Virus record (IMG/VR): IMGVR_UViG_3300037245_002484
Location: 1-44,153 of that record
Source of the DNA: a virus
Length of the DNA: 44,153 nucleotides
Direction: 5' to 3' (one strand)
Below the pieces are notes generated by a model. It searched no databases and had not been told where the DNA came from. It saw nothing but the letters and a program-made list of their open reading frames with translations. Numbering within the stretch: position 1 is the stretch's first letter; each line of letters begins with the position of its first letter. Below, in pieces: positions 8,389-15,051 of this stretch. A program made the translations under genes and the position numbers.

Positions 8389-8550
8389 TCAATCTCCTCC
8401 TGCAAGTTTTAATCTCTTTTTATAATTGTCGTTCCGTCTCTTTGTTTCATCAAAATACTCGTCGGTTGTTATTTCGTCGTTTAAGTACATCGCCGCCAAG
8501 GTTGCTTCGCTACAGCGTGTTATATATACTCTTTTCTCAATTTTTTCCAT
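8389..8550 (-). CDS. 53-aa charged mini-protein
   Basis: A short ORF in a stretch that otherwise has no gene between 8340 and 8586. It begins at the ATG 8548-8550 with only a weak AAGAG ribosome site. The product is charged and helical, ending in a basic segment (KKRLKLAGGD). It is included because the frame is open over nearly the whole gap. Function unknown and existence moderately supported. Confidence 0.45.
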   Translation of the reverse strand: MEKIEKRVYITRCSEATLAAMYLNDEITTDEYFDETKRRNDNYKKRLKLAGGD

Positions 8551-8586
8551 AAGCTACTCTTAATCTACAACTTTCGCACGTTTCCA

Positions 8587-8724
8587 TTATTTGTCGCCTT
8601 TGGGGTGTTTCTCAATAAAAACCTCATAGAACGAGGGCCATAGTAGAGAGCCTATAAACCACAAACCGTACCCAATACCACCAACCAAGAAAGTTGCAAA
8701 AATTACATTCTCCACCGTTTCCAT
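8587..8724 (-). CDS. 45-aa single-span membrane mini-protein
   Basis: The ATG at 8722-8724 overlaps the stop of the 201-aa gene (TAATG), a typical coupling junction. The product has one hydrophobic segment at about residues 7-32 (IFATFLVGGIGYGLWFIGSL) followed by a short charged tail. Such small late membrane proteins are sometimes holins or spanin-like partners, but one span and no further motif is not enough to name it. It lies upstream of the terminase. Confidence 0.5.
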   Translation of the reverse strand: METVENVIFATFLVGGIGYGLWFIGSLLWPSFYEVFIEKHPKGDK

Positions 8725-9329
8725 TACGTTGACTCCTTTTGCTTCTGAAATTGCAATTTCCTCATTTTCTTAGCGAATTCCGGCCTGTGTTTTGTTATCA
8801 GACTCCTACTGAACGCATCTTTGTCCCACATTTCGGCAAGTTTTAATTCATCATATTCGGCGTATAGCTGCTGTGAGGTTTTTCTTTTCGGTATATGGTC
8901 ATCCACTTTCTTCATATTAAGCTTTACACTGTTCGCTTTCAAAGCGTCTGATATTTGCCGGGCCTGGGCTGTTTTCCTTCTATTTACTTCCTGTTTCGTC
9001 AAATAATCCTCGGCTATAAAATTGCCCGGCAAGAACCGGCGAAACTGGCGCACTTTCCGGTTATATGGCTTTGTTATCGTTAAGAGAGTCTCCAGGGGCC
9101 ATGTCCTGCTCCACACATACGCCTTATCATACCAGATCAGGTGAAAGTTTACAATCCCCTGCAAAACCCTCTCTGGCCCGCCAAAGTCGGTACACGCTCC
9201 GCGTATGGTCTTTTTTATGTCTTTGTCCAGGCAATCACAGAACCACCAGCTTTTGCGAGGCTTTCCCAAAGGGTTCTTATGACCCTTGAAGGTGTTCCAG
9301 AGGTTATATATCTGTTGTTCGTTACCCAT
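8724..9329 (-). CDS. 201-aa basic protein of unknown function
   Basis: The family is not recognised. The product is 201 aa, basic, with a Trp/Cys-containing N-terminal part (residues 1-50: NLWNTFKGHKNP, WWFCDCLDKD) and a helical Lys/Arg-rich C-terminal half (residues 110-200). Composition suggests a DNA- or RNA-binding protein. It is the first gene downstream of the AT-rich gene-free region at 9330-9586, so its expression could be governed from there. No signal peptide or membrane segment is present. Confidence 0.6.
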   Translation of the reverse strand: MGNEQQIYNLWNTFKGHKNPLGKPRKSWWFCDCLDKDIKKTIRGACTDFGGPERVLQGIVNFHLIWYDKAYVWSRTWPLETLLTITKPYNRKVRQFRRFLPGNFIAEDYLTKQEVNRRKTAQARQISDALKANSVKLNMKKVDDHIPKRKTSQQLYAEYDELKLAEMWDKDAFSRSLITKHRPEFAKKMRKLQFQKQKEST

Positions 9330-9453
9330 ATTTGGAATTAAATTTTCCCTAATCTTAACATTTGAACAAAATGAGGTCTAAAATGAAATTATTTTTACCC
9401 CACATCTTAACAATTCCTTAACACAATATCTTCGATTCCAGTCCAATACCCAT

Positions 9454-9473
9454 ACTTATTAAGACTTATTAAG
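9454..9473. repeat. Perfect tandem 10-mer (ACTTATTAAG x2)
   Basis: Two exact head-to-tail copies of ACTTATTAAG lie in the gene-free region. The unit is nearly palindromic (CTTATTAAG), so each copy could bind a dimer on the same face of the helix. Confidence 0.8.
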
Positions 9474-9505
9474 ATTCTGTTAATATTCTTAACATAAAAT
9501 TAATC

Positions 9506-9533
9506 TTGACAGGTTCTTGCGCGCACATATAAT
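9506..9533 (+). promoter_or_regulatory. Consensus sigma-70 promoter, antisense to the late genes
   Basis: TTGACA at 9506-9511 and TATAAT at 9528-9533 are both perfect matches with a 16-base spacer. It points rightward, while every gene from 1 to 16.85 kb is on the minus strand. Transcription would run antisense into the 3' end of the 143-aa gene (9587-10018). No plus-strand gene follows it, so a regulatory RNA or an origin-activating transcript is the likely product, if it is used. Confidence 0.6.
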
Positions 9534-9586
9534 TCGGTTCAGAGGTTGTAAGCTAAACTCTAACAAACCAATTAACGCTTTCATCA

Positions 9587-10018
9587 CTATCGCTCACCTT
9601 TTCTCAAATCACGCTTATCTACAACAGTACTACCGGAATTCAATGGATAATCTTTTGAACTGAATGGTTTTTCAGGCTTAAAGGGGTTAAATTCCGCTTT
9701 TACCGCTTTGCCGGCTCGCTCTTTTACGATATTACACCATTTGCACACACAATCTTCTCCATGAAATATTCGGCACAGGCTGATTAGCTGCTCGCGGAGG
9801 GCGGTGATTTCTTTTTCAAGCGATGCCATAATAAGTACCTGTTGTGCGTTCTCGATGCCATGATACCCACATTGTTTAGCTAAGTGTTCTGTATCTATTT
9901 CGCCGCCCACGAATAAACAGGAGCATCGGCAAAGCAGATTTTCCTTTAGACTCTGAATCTCATCTACAAGTTGATTGATAGGGCATCCATCTTCTGGGTA
10001 TAATTCACATTTACTCAT
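9587..10018 (-). CDS. 143-aa Cys-rich protein
   Basis: Not assigned to a family. The protein has Cys clusters at residues 4-12, 30-34 (CRCSC), 50, 82, 91-96 (CVCKWC), which could bind one or two zinc ions, with helical stretches between and a flexible polar C-terminus. It is separated from the membrane protein upstream by three bases, so both are in one operon. Its 3' end faces the antisense promoter at 9506-9533. Confidence 0.55.
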   Translation of the reverse strand: MSKCELYPEDGCPINQLVDEIQSLKENLLCRCSCLFVGGEIDTEHLAKQCGYHGIENAQQVLIMASLEKEITALREQLISLCRIFHGEDCVCKWCNIVKERAGKAVKAEFNPFKPEKPFSSKDYPLNSGSTVVDKRDLRKGER

Positions 10019-10021
10019 CTG

Positions 10022-10351
10022 TCATTCTCCTTTCAACCAATAAACATCCCTGCCCGCGTAGCTGCCTTCTATTTCGGGATCATCACAAAACAGAAACGGC
10101 CTCGAGCGCAAGGTTATTTCTCTGCCCTCAAAATCAACCGTTGTTTCGATATGATACTCAGGCCACATTCTGCTTATTTGTTCCACGGACGAAATTGGGT
10201 ATGCTGTTATGGTGTCAACTTTGAAAGTGTCTCCGTTTTCTAAGGTGGCGTAATAGCTGATGGGTTGATAGGCTATGAGTGCGATTATCGCCAAAGAAAA
10301 ACCAAAAACTGCAACACAACTGCAAAATATATAAAATCCAAGCTGTTTCAT
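10022..10351 (-). CDS. 109-aa membrane-anchored protein
   Basis: The N-terminus is a single hydrophobic span (about residues 6-30: IFCSCVAVFGFSLAIIALIA), followed by an extracytoplasmic beta-like domain of about 75 residues. A Cys at residue 12 could make it a lipoprotein, but no proper lipobox is visible. It overlaps the zinc-ribbon gene upstream by four bases. Together with the dockerin lipoprotein nearby it suggests that this part of the operon modifies the cell envelope. Function unknown. Confidence 0.55.
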   Translation of the reverse strand: MKQLGFYIFCSCVAVFGFSLAIIALIAYQPISYYATLENGDTFKVDTITAYPISSVEQISRMWPEYHIETTVDFEGREITLRSRPFLFCDDPEIEGSYAGRDVYWLKGE

Positions 10352-10593
10352 ATTATCTCTTTTATTTTTTTGCCACAGAATGGGCAGAACTTATCACTTA
10401 TTAGTTTTACAACATCTTTTTCGGGATAGCATTGTGGATTGTACCAGTCGTGAAATTCGGCCTTCTTCCACTCACGCTCCTCGCGGAGCAGGGCGAGGGC
10501 TTGGTCATAGACACCTTTTTCAAGAATAACAATCCCAGCCTTCGGCGACTTATCTATTACGCCCGCCACCAACAATTCTTCAATCTCTGTCAT
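10348..10593 (-). CDS. 81-aa protein with C-terminal zinc ribbon
   Basis: The start is taken at the ATG 10591-10593, which has AAGGAG five bases upstream; an earlier start thirteen codons away has none. The C-terminus carries CPFCGKK, half of a zinc ribbon, after a Trp-containing segment with Cys (WYNPQCYPEKD, about residues 48-58). The gene upstream (10590-10835) ends with a similar CPTCG element, and the two overlap by four bases. They may be distant paralogues. Function unknown. Confidence 0.6.
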   Translation of the reverse strand: MTEIEELLVAGVIDKSPKAGIVILEKGVYDQALALLREEREWKKAEFHDWYNPQCYPEKDVVKLISDKFCPFCGKKIKEII

Positions 10594-10835
10594 CTTGTCT
10601 CCTTCACCATGTTTTGCCCGCAAGTAGGGCACTCTTTCACCACTTCTACCACAATGCCAAACAACCGCCGCGAGTCCGCGCGGGGATAATCACCAATGCT
10701 CGGCGAATGAACAAGTTCATCTATTTCGCCCTGCAATGCCTTATACCCCTTTTTGTCAAGAGTTATGATAACAATCTTGCCCTCTTGCGCAACAATCGCC
10801 GCCTGAAAAGCTAACAAGCTTTCATAAATCTTCAT
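10590..10835 (-). CDS. 81-aa protein with C-terminal CPTCG motif
   Basis: The ATG at 10833-10835 has GGAGGG four bases upstream; a TTG five codons earlier is possible but less likely. The body is a small alpha/beta domain and the tail has CPTCGQN, like half a zinc ribbon. The stop overlaps the start of the 81-aa gene downstream, and its own start overlaps the stop of the dockerin lipoprotein gene. No function can be assigned. Confidence 0.6.
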   Translation of the reverse strand: MKIYESLLAFQAAIVAQEGKIVIITLDKKGYKALQGEIDELVHSPSIGDYPRADSRRLFGIVVEVVKECPTCGQNMVKETR

Positions 10836-12628
10836 CTTCCCTCCAACCAATTATCTGAAAACCACATCAAGTCCGATATGTCCGTTTGCCCGTCATAGTC
10901 GGCGTCGTACATCAAATCGTATGCGAAATTAGGGTCATACAAACCAAAGACATCATCATTCCACCTGGCCGCAAACAAACCATAATCCTTATTGTCCACA
11001 TAGCCGTCATAATTGAAGTCGCCATAAAAACTATCGCCGGTAATTTCTAATCGCCCCCCTTCCGGGACATAAATCGCCGCAATAGAATTGCCCCAACTAT
11101 CATAATACTCACCTTGTTGCTCAGGAAATTCCATCGGTAAAATATAATCCGTGGCTAAATAAACAGTGTTGCCCCAAAATTGATAAACATGCAATTTTAT
11201 AGGCATCTCAGATACTTTCCGTCCCAAAGCATCTTTTGATATTACCACGCCGGTATGCTGAAATGTCTGCACGCTCCCTATTTCCTCCACTTCCCACCGG
11301 CACAGGAACACATACGGCTGTGATAAATCCATTGCAAGCGTAACCTCGTTGGAGTCATCAATGTTTGAAATCCAAGTAGCCACTACACCATTTATATAAT
11401 CCCAGCCATAGTAAGGGTACCACTTTTGCCAAATCCCATCTAAATATTCCCAACCCTCTCCCGACATTGGAACTTCCGGCAATACGCCTTCATTCGGGTC
11501 AAAGTATGTATAACAATTCGGGTCGGGAACCATCGGCCCTGCAATCCACGGCCAATCAGGGTCAAGGATATAGCAATTCGGTTCTGTAACCATACATACC
11601 GGGTCATATAGCCAGGGACAATTCGGGTCTGGATAGTCAGGGCAATCAGGGTCTATAAACCATCCGGGGCAATTCGGGTCAGGAATCGGATTGATAATAT
11701 CCGGCCATATACAATTCGGGTCAACAATCCACGGACAATTCGGGTCGATAACGAGAGGGCCGGGAATGAAAACGCAATTAGGGTCATAAACCACAATCCA
11801 GTCCGGCGAAGGCGCACCGCTTTTAGCAAACGATAGTCTGGGGTAAGGGACTTTTTTAATCGACGCCGCTTCGGTTAAATCAAACTCCCCCACCGGCCCC
11901 AGGTGTTCGGCGGCGCCCTCGCCACCACTTTTATCTGAGATCGTAGGCCAACCATCCCAGCCGTCCCACTCGCTCAAAGAAGAAAAGGAATGTTCAAAAA
12001 CTCCACCAAACGGTTCCCAGAAGTTTTGATACTGCGACCGGAAAAAGACCACATAACAATCGTTTATAATATTGCCTGTGGCTTTTTGTATAACAAAACG
12101 CAATTCCACGAAAGTCGAAACACCGTCTTTACCGTCCGGCCAAACATAGCCAACGTCTCCTGCCTCGAACCCTACGTCGGGATCGCCTAACCCGATTAAA
12201 AATACACACTCACCCGAGGCGTCTGTGTAAGCCTTAGCCATCCCCTCATCACGATCCCAACTACCATTAGGCAACGAATGCACATATCCGTATCTCTCTC
12301 CGTTTGGGGTGTATTCGTCCCATATATCCTCTCCAATATCCAGCGGATCGCTATGAGAAATGATTTGGCATTCAACTTTAATGCCGGATAACGGAATACC
12401 ATTAGCTTGAACTCTGCACTTATAGCCGAAACCCGCGCCATAAATATCCTCAGCCCCATCCGTATCCCATACATCTAATTGATTGAACCTTCCCCCGGTA
12501 CGATACAACTCAATATCCATGCCATTTATAAATCTTACAACCGGCGAACCATCGGGGCACCCGCTTCCGACAACCGCCATGATAATCACAGCGGCCACAA
12601 TTAGTTTTGTTGTTAAATTTCTCATCAT
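10832..12628 (-). CDS. Lipoprotein with Asp-Pro-Asn-Cys repeats and C-terminal type I dockerin
   Basis: This 598-aa protein looks like a host surface protein rather than a phage one. Residues 1-24 form a signal peptide ending in a lipobox-like VGSGC (acylated Cys24 predicted). Residues about 60-180 resemble an Ig-like domain. Residues 282-378 hold a run of DPNC or DPDC units with Trp, Tyr and Pro between. Residues 537-548 and 575-586 are two calcium-binding dockerin loops (DFNYDGYVDNKD and DADYDGQTDISD). Dockerins on lipoproteins and secreted proteins are abundant in Planctomycetota. It sits in the late operon beside a membrane protein and near a lysozyme-like gene. Superinfection exclusion or envelope change is inferred only. 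Confidence 0.75.
   Translation of the reverse strand: MMRNLTTKLIVAAVIIMAVVGSGCPDGSPVVRFINGMDIELYRTGGRFNQLDVWDTDGAEDIYGAGFGYKCRVQANGIPLSGIKVECQIISHSDPLDIGEDIWDEYTPNGERYGYVHSLPNGSWDRDEGMAKAYTDASGECVFLIGLGDPDVGFEAGDVGYVWPDGKDGVSTFVELRFVIQKATGNIINDCYVVFFRSQYQNFWEPFGGVFEHSFSSLSEWDGWDGWPTISDKSGGEGAAEHLGPVGEFDLTEAASIKKVPYPRLSFAKSGAPSPDWIVVYDPNCVFIPGPLVIDPNCPWIVDPNCIWPDIINPIPDPNCPGWFIDPDCPDYPDPNCPWLYDPVCMVTEPNCYILDPDWPWIAGPMVPDPNCYTYFDPNEGVLPEVPMSGEGWEYLDGIWQKWYPYYGWDYINGVVATWISNIDDSNEVTLAMDLSQPYVFLCRWEVEEIGSVQTFQHTGVVISKDALGRKVSEMPIKLHVYQFWGNTVYLATDYILPMEFPEQQGEYYDSWGNSIAAIYVPEGGRLEITGDSFYGDFNYDGYVDNKDYGLFAARWNDDVFGLYDPNFAYDLMYDADYDGQTDISDLMWFSDNWLEGR
11494..11785 (-). repeat. Degenerate repeats encoding Asp-Pro-Asn-Cys units
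   Basis: The plus-strand core CAATTCGGGTC recurs several times here, for example near 11514, 11629, 11671 and 11711, with variants such as CAATTCGGTTC and CAATCAGGGTC. On the coding strand it reads GACCCGAATTG, giving Asp-Pro-Asn-Cys. Spacing between units is irregular (about 20-60 bases) and always in frame, as expected for coding repeats that can expand or shrink. Confidence 0.75.
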
Positions 12629-12648
12629 CGTCTCCCATACTCGTTTTA

Positions 12649-12834
12649 TTACCCATTAAAATATTCATGCAACCCCAACAGGTACCGGCTCATGCTACAT
12701 CTCAGCTTTTTCGCTGTTTCCTTTATTTTGGCTTTCTGTTCCCCGCTCACGCGCAAAATGATAAGCTTGTCGCGTCTGCCGGATTTCGGCTCTCGGATTT
12801 TTGATAACAGCTTGCGTTTTTCTTCCATGTTCAT
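12649..12834 (-). CDS. Ribbon-helix-helix DNA-binding protein
   Basis: The 61-aa product fits the Arc/CopG ribbon-helix-helix fold: a basic N-terminal arm (residues 4-22), a short strand KLIILRVS (about 23-30), then helix A (EQKAKIKETAKKLR) and helix B after the turn CSMS (RYLLGLHEYF). Proteins of this fold bind DNA as dimers and often repress their own or early genes. It is the only recognisable small DNA-binding regulator in the window, so it is a candidate for binding one of the repeat clusters at 9.3-9.6 or 16.87-17.02 kb. It starts behind AAAGGA. Confidence 0.7.
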   Translation of the reverse strand: MNMEEKRKLLSKIREPKSGRRDKLIILRVSGEQKAKIKETAKKLRCSMSRYLLGLHEYFNG

Positions 12835-12835
12835 A

Positions 12836-13105
12836 TCAAGTCCTTTTTAATATATAGAAGTTTTCTATTGAACATATCGGTATCGCCAATCTACCCAAAA
12901 CCTGTTCATCACTCTTTGCGCCACAGACGACAATCATTTCTTCGTCCAGTGCAAACACTTGGGCGACAGTGATAATATGAGAGCAGCAAAGTGGTTTCAA
13001 GTCGGCGATAGTTTCCCAGAAGCCGCTATCCATTCCATAGGAATCCAACCAGTGAATCTCTAAATAATCGCCTCGCGTAATATTTGCCATATCCTCTTTT
13101 TTCAT
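12836..13105 (-). CDS. 89-aa protein of unknown function
   Basis: The product is a small soluble protein, probably beta-rich, with RGDYLEIHWLD near its start and three Cys (two adjacent, CC near residue 40). The ATG at 13103-13105 is used; a second ATG five codons on is possible. The gap to the ribbon-helix-helix gene downstream is one base, so they are co-transcribed and the pair could form one regulatory unit. No family is recognised. Confidence 0.55.
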   Translation of the reverse strand: MKKEDMANITRGDYLEIHWLDSYGMDSGFWETIADLKPLCCSHIITVAQVFALDEEMIVVCGAKSDEQVLGRLAIPICSIENFYILKRT

Positions 13106-13106
13106 A

Positions 13107-13241
13107 TTATTTATTTTCCTTTAGTTTTCGACAATACCAATCATCAAGCTCATCACTTTCCTCTTTGGTCAGTTCGATTCGTTTACCACTTTCAAAACTC
13201 AAAGTGTGTCTCTTGCTTGTAAAATCTGTTTCTACTTGCAC
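13107..13241 (-). CDS. 44-aa mini-protein (GTG start)
   Basis: A short ORF with a GTG start at 13239-13241 and AAGGA eight bases upstream. The product is acidic with two beta-like segments and a charged helix (TKEESDELDDWYCRKLKENK). It fills the gap between the 89-aa and 120-aa genes. The good ribosome site supports translation. Function unknown. Confidence 0.5.
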   Translation of the reverse strand: MQVETDFTSKRHTLSFESGKRIELTKEESDELDDWYCRKLKENK

Positions 13242-13262
13242 AGCTATTTTCCTTCCAGAATA

Positions 13263-13625
13263 TTATTTGACCTCAATCTCTAATTCTTTTTCGCCTTGGA
13301 GATAACTCCAAACGCCTTGCCAAAATTCATCATCAAGTACTGGACTGCCTGACGATGAAAATCCCGGATGTGTATTTATCCAGTTTGTACCAAACTTTCT
13401 TAGTTCTGTACGAAACACTTTGTCTTTGAAGTGTTCATAATTATCAGGCCATTCTTCATCAAGCCACTCTGCAAAACCGAATACTTGAGAATCGAAATGC
13501 TGGTCAACAATATGCTGTTTCCTAATACAACACCAAAGTATTTTGGCGGTTCTTGAAGTAAATGACACAATTCCTGCTTCTGTTGGGTCAAAGGCCAACT
13601 TTACTTTTTCAGGTGCTTTCATCAT
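13263..13625 (-). CDS. 120-aa protein of unknown function
   Basis: No family is recognised. The 120-aa product is soluble, acidic and Trp-rich, with a run such as FGFAEWLDEEWPDNYEHF near the middle. Its start overlaps the stop of the lysozyme-like gene by four bases (ATGA), so the two are translationally coupled; either of two adjacent ATG codons may be used. Co-expression with the lysozyme-like protein is the only functional hint. Confidence 0.55.
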   Translation of the reverse strand: MMKAPEKVKLAFDPTEAGIVSFTSRTAKILWCCIRKQHIVDQHFDSQVFGFAEWLDEEWPDNYEHFKDKVFRTELRKFGTNWINTHPGFSSSGSPVLDDEFWQGVWSYLQGEKELEIEVK

Positions 13626-14038
13626 TCACCTTTCACACTTACAAAAAACTTCACGTTCCTAACCCAATTCTTAAACCCCGTGCGATCGTCTCTCGGCGGA
13701 CAATATCTCAAACCCAAAAAAGTAATGAAGTCAAAAGGACGCCCCGCCCTGAGCCAGCGCTGTCGGTTTTTAACTATCGTAGCCGCCGCCCAGCCAGCTT
13801 GTGAATTCAGGTCGTTAGCGTCCGGGTGCATCACGCCAAACTCCATCCCAGGCCCGCCGTTCTCATGTAGCCTTATAGCCAGGAGTATTCTAAAGTTCTC
13901 CTTGCCCGTACACTTGTTCCGAATAGCGGCCATTACAATCGTGTCCAATTCGGAAGCACAGACTTCTTGGATAGCCGCAGCTTTCGGGCAGAATAGGCAG
14001 GAGAGCAATGCGAATATAATCCAGAGTGTTGTTTTCAT
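13622..14038 (-). CDS. Exported lysozyme-like (putative endolysin) protein
   Basis: The 138-aa product begins with a classical signal peptide (residues 1-22, hydrophobic core LWIIFALLSCLFC) and continues as a compact helical domain. LAIRLHENGGPG (residues 53-64) has the look of the catalytic-Glu region of lysozyme/transglycosylase folds, with E59 the candidate acid; a conserved-looking RYCPPRD follows at 111-117. A phage enzyme sent out by the host Sec system could act as an endolysin without a classical holin. Four Cys residues in the mature part could form disulfides. The fold is judged by eye. Confidence 0.6.
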   Translation of the reverse strand: MKTTLWIIFALLSCLFCPKAAAIQEVCASELDTIVMAAIRNKCTGKENFRILLAIRLHENGGPGMEFGVMHPDANDLNSQAGWAAATIVKNRQRWLRAGRPFDFITFLGLRYCPPRDDRTGFKNWVRNVKFFVSVKGE

Positions 14039-14059
14039 ATCTTATCCTTTATTATTGCT

Positions 14060-14078
14060 GCCCGCTTGCGGTGCGGGC
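14060..14078 (-). other. GC-rich hairpin upstream of the lysozyme-like gene
   Basis: GCCCGC and GCGGGC form a perfect 6-bp stem around a 7-base loop, just ahead of the lysozyme-like start at 14038. There is no T-run on the minus strand, so it is more likely an RNA stability or translation-control element than a terminator. Confidence 0.4.
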
Positions 14079-14094
14079 GAACCGTGTGTTAGGT

Positions 14095-14316
14095 TTAAGT
14101 CTCAGGGAAATCGTCTTTGTGTTCTGTTTCTTCAAGCCTTGCGGCCCCGCAATTAAAAACAAACTCACAAGTCTCGCCTTTTTTGTCCTCGACTTTCACG
14201 CCGTTAAGCGTTCGTTCGAGTACCCGCACCAAGTCGCCATTTTCGGCGTACCCTGGAGCGCCTGGCGCAACAACCTTCAAGATGTCGCCCCTGTTTACTT
14301 TCTGATAGTCAATCAC
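14095..14316 (-). CDS. 73-aa SH3-like small protein
   Basis: The product begins MIDYQKVNRGDILKV and continues with alternating strands (residues 24-60), which resembles small SH3/KOW-like barrels. The early gene at 19761-20297 begins in the same way (MDYKKIKRGQWLYLV), so the two may share this domain. A ribosome-site AAGGAA precedes the ATG. Function unknown; the domain assignment is tentative. Confidence 0.55.
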   Translation of the reverse strand: MIDYQKVNRGDILKVVAPGAPGYAENGDLVRVLERTLNGVKVEDKKGETCEFVFNCGAARLEETEHKDDFPET

Positions 14317-14361
14317 TTCAAATTCCTTTCATAAAAAGTTATCAGCCACAAGGCTGTTTAT

Positions 14362-14436
14362 TTACAGGCCCGACCACGCTGGCGGCCGGACCTTAGAGGA
14401 GGGTGATGAGTGCTCATATATGTTTATCGTGTCCAT
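14362..14436 (-). CDS. Possible 24-aa peptide
   Basis: A tiny ORF starts at 14434-14436 behind a strong AGGAG six bases upstream and ends before 14361. Its ATG overlaps the stop of the 88-aa gene upstream. The peptide is polar, with Pro and Trp near its end. The ribosome site is good but the length makes it uncertain. Confidence 0.3.
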   Translation of the reverse strand: MDTINIYEHSSPSSKVRPPAWSGL

Positions 14437-14702
14437 CACCACTCCTTTCCTTTTTTCCATATCTTATCAATACGCTTTATCTGATCTGAACGCGGCCCCA
14501 GCTTATTATGAAGGGCATCATATACTTGATCCCATTCAGGCCGAGAAAGACTTTTTGACTTTAGCATTACCCTGGCCTTCTCTATGGCCGCGGCTTGCTC
14601 CCCGCGGAATTTCTTACGCCACGCAGTAAGCCGCCGCATTTCCTCGACTCGGCGGCTAATGGCACGTTTGCTTTCGCTTTTCGCCAACTCTGCCTTATCC
14701 AT
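14436..14702 (-). CDS. 88-aa basic helical protein
   Basis: A very basic, helical protein (ESKRAISRRVEEMRRL and further Lys/Arg-rich segments), likely forming a coiled coil or contacting nucleic acid. GAGG lies eight bases before the ATG, and the start overlaps the stop of the 43-aa gene upstream by one base. No family is recognised. Confidence 0.55.
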   Translation of the reverse strand: MDKAELAKSESKRAISRRVEEMRRLTAWRKKFRGEQAAAIEKARVMLKSKSLSRPEWDQVYDALHNKLGPRSDQIKRIDKIWKKGKEW

Positions 14703-14833
14703 TATTTAGCCTCACGTTTGACATATTCCTGTAATTTAATCAGACCTTCTTTCAAACGTTTCAAGTAGGCCATGAATCGTTCCGTAGTCTCTTTGTTGCC
14801 AGTCCAAGGGATAGGTTTTTCTTTTTCACTCAT
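14702..14833 (-). CDS. 43-aa mini-protein
   Basis: The frame is open further upstream, but the ATG at 14831-14833 is chosen because it overlaps the stop of the Cys-rich gene (AATGAGTGA junction) and gives a sensible charged helical product ending LIKLQEYVKREAK. The longer reading would lie inside another gene. Function unknown. Confidence 0.5.
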   Translation of the reverse strand: MSEKEKPIPWTGNKETTERFMAYLKRLKEGLIKLQEYVKREAK

Positions 14834-14975
14834 TCCCGCTCTCCCACTCCGAGCAGCACTGATCGTTGGGATTTTCAATATCTTCAATACATATCTCATC
14901 CCCTTCATACCAAAGCGAACAAATAGCATCTTCGTAGTTGCCACAGTTAGCACAACATTTTTCGTCAATGGCCAT
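14826..14975 (-). CDS. 49-aa Cys-rich acidic protein
   Basis: The product has six Cys in 49 residues (CCANC near the N-terminus, then C20, C30 and CC near the end) and is very acidic, suggesting a metal-binding mini-protein. The ATG at 14973-14975 has AGGA directly before it, which is a poor spacing; a GTG at 15104 would overlap the upstream gene by 53 bases and seems less likely. Function unknown. Confidence 0.5.
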   Translation of the reverse strand: MAIDEKCCANCGNYEDAICSLWYEGDEICIEDIENPNDQCCSEWESGNE

Positions 14976-15051
14976 TCCTAAACCATAACATATCCCGACA
15001 CAAATGTCAATACAAAAAGTATAAACAAAATGAGAAAGCGGCTTCTGGTAC

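Larger units (their letters stand above)
9330..9586. promoter_or_regulatory. AT-rich gene-free region with repeats (candidate origin or operator)
   Basis: No convincing gene lies here. The region holds four copies of CTTAACA (9354-9360, 9406-9412, 9417-9423, 9488-9494), a perfect tandem of the 10-mer ACTTATTAAG (9454-9463 and 9464-9473), and an inverted repeat TGTTAA-N5-TTAACA (9478-9494). One helical-turn spacing of the tandem and the AT-rich setting resemble iterons of replication origins or repressor sites. A consensus promoter on the plus strand adjoins it. Which role it has cannot be told from sequence alone. Confidence 0.5.
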
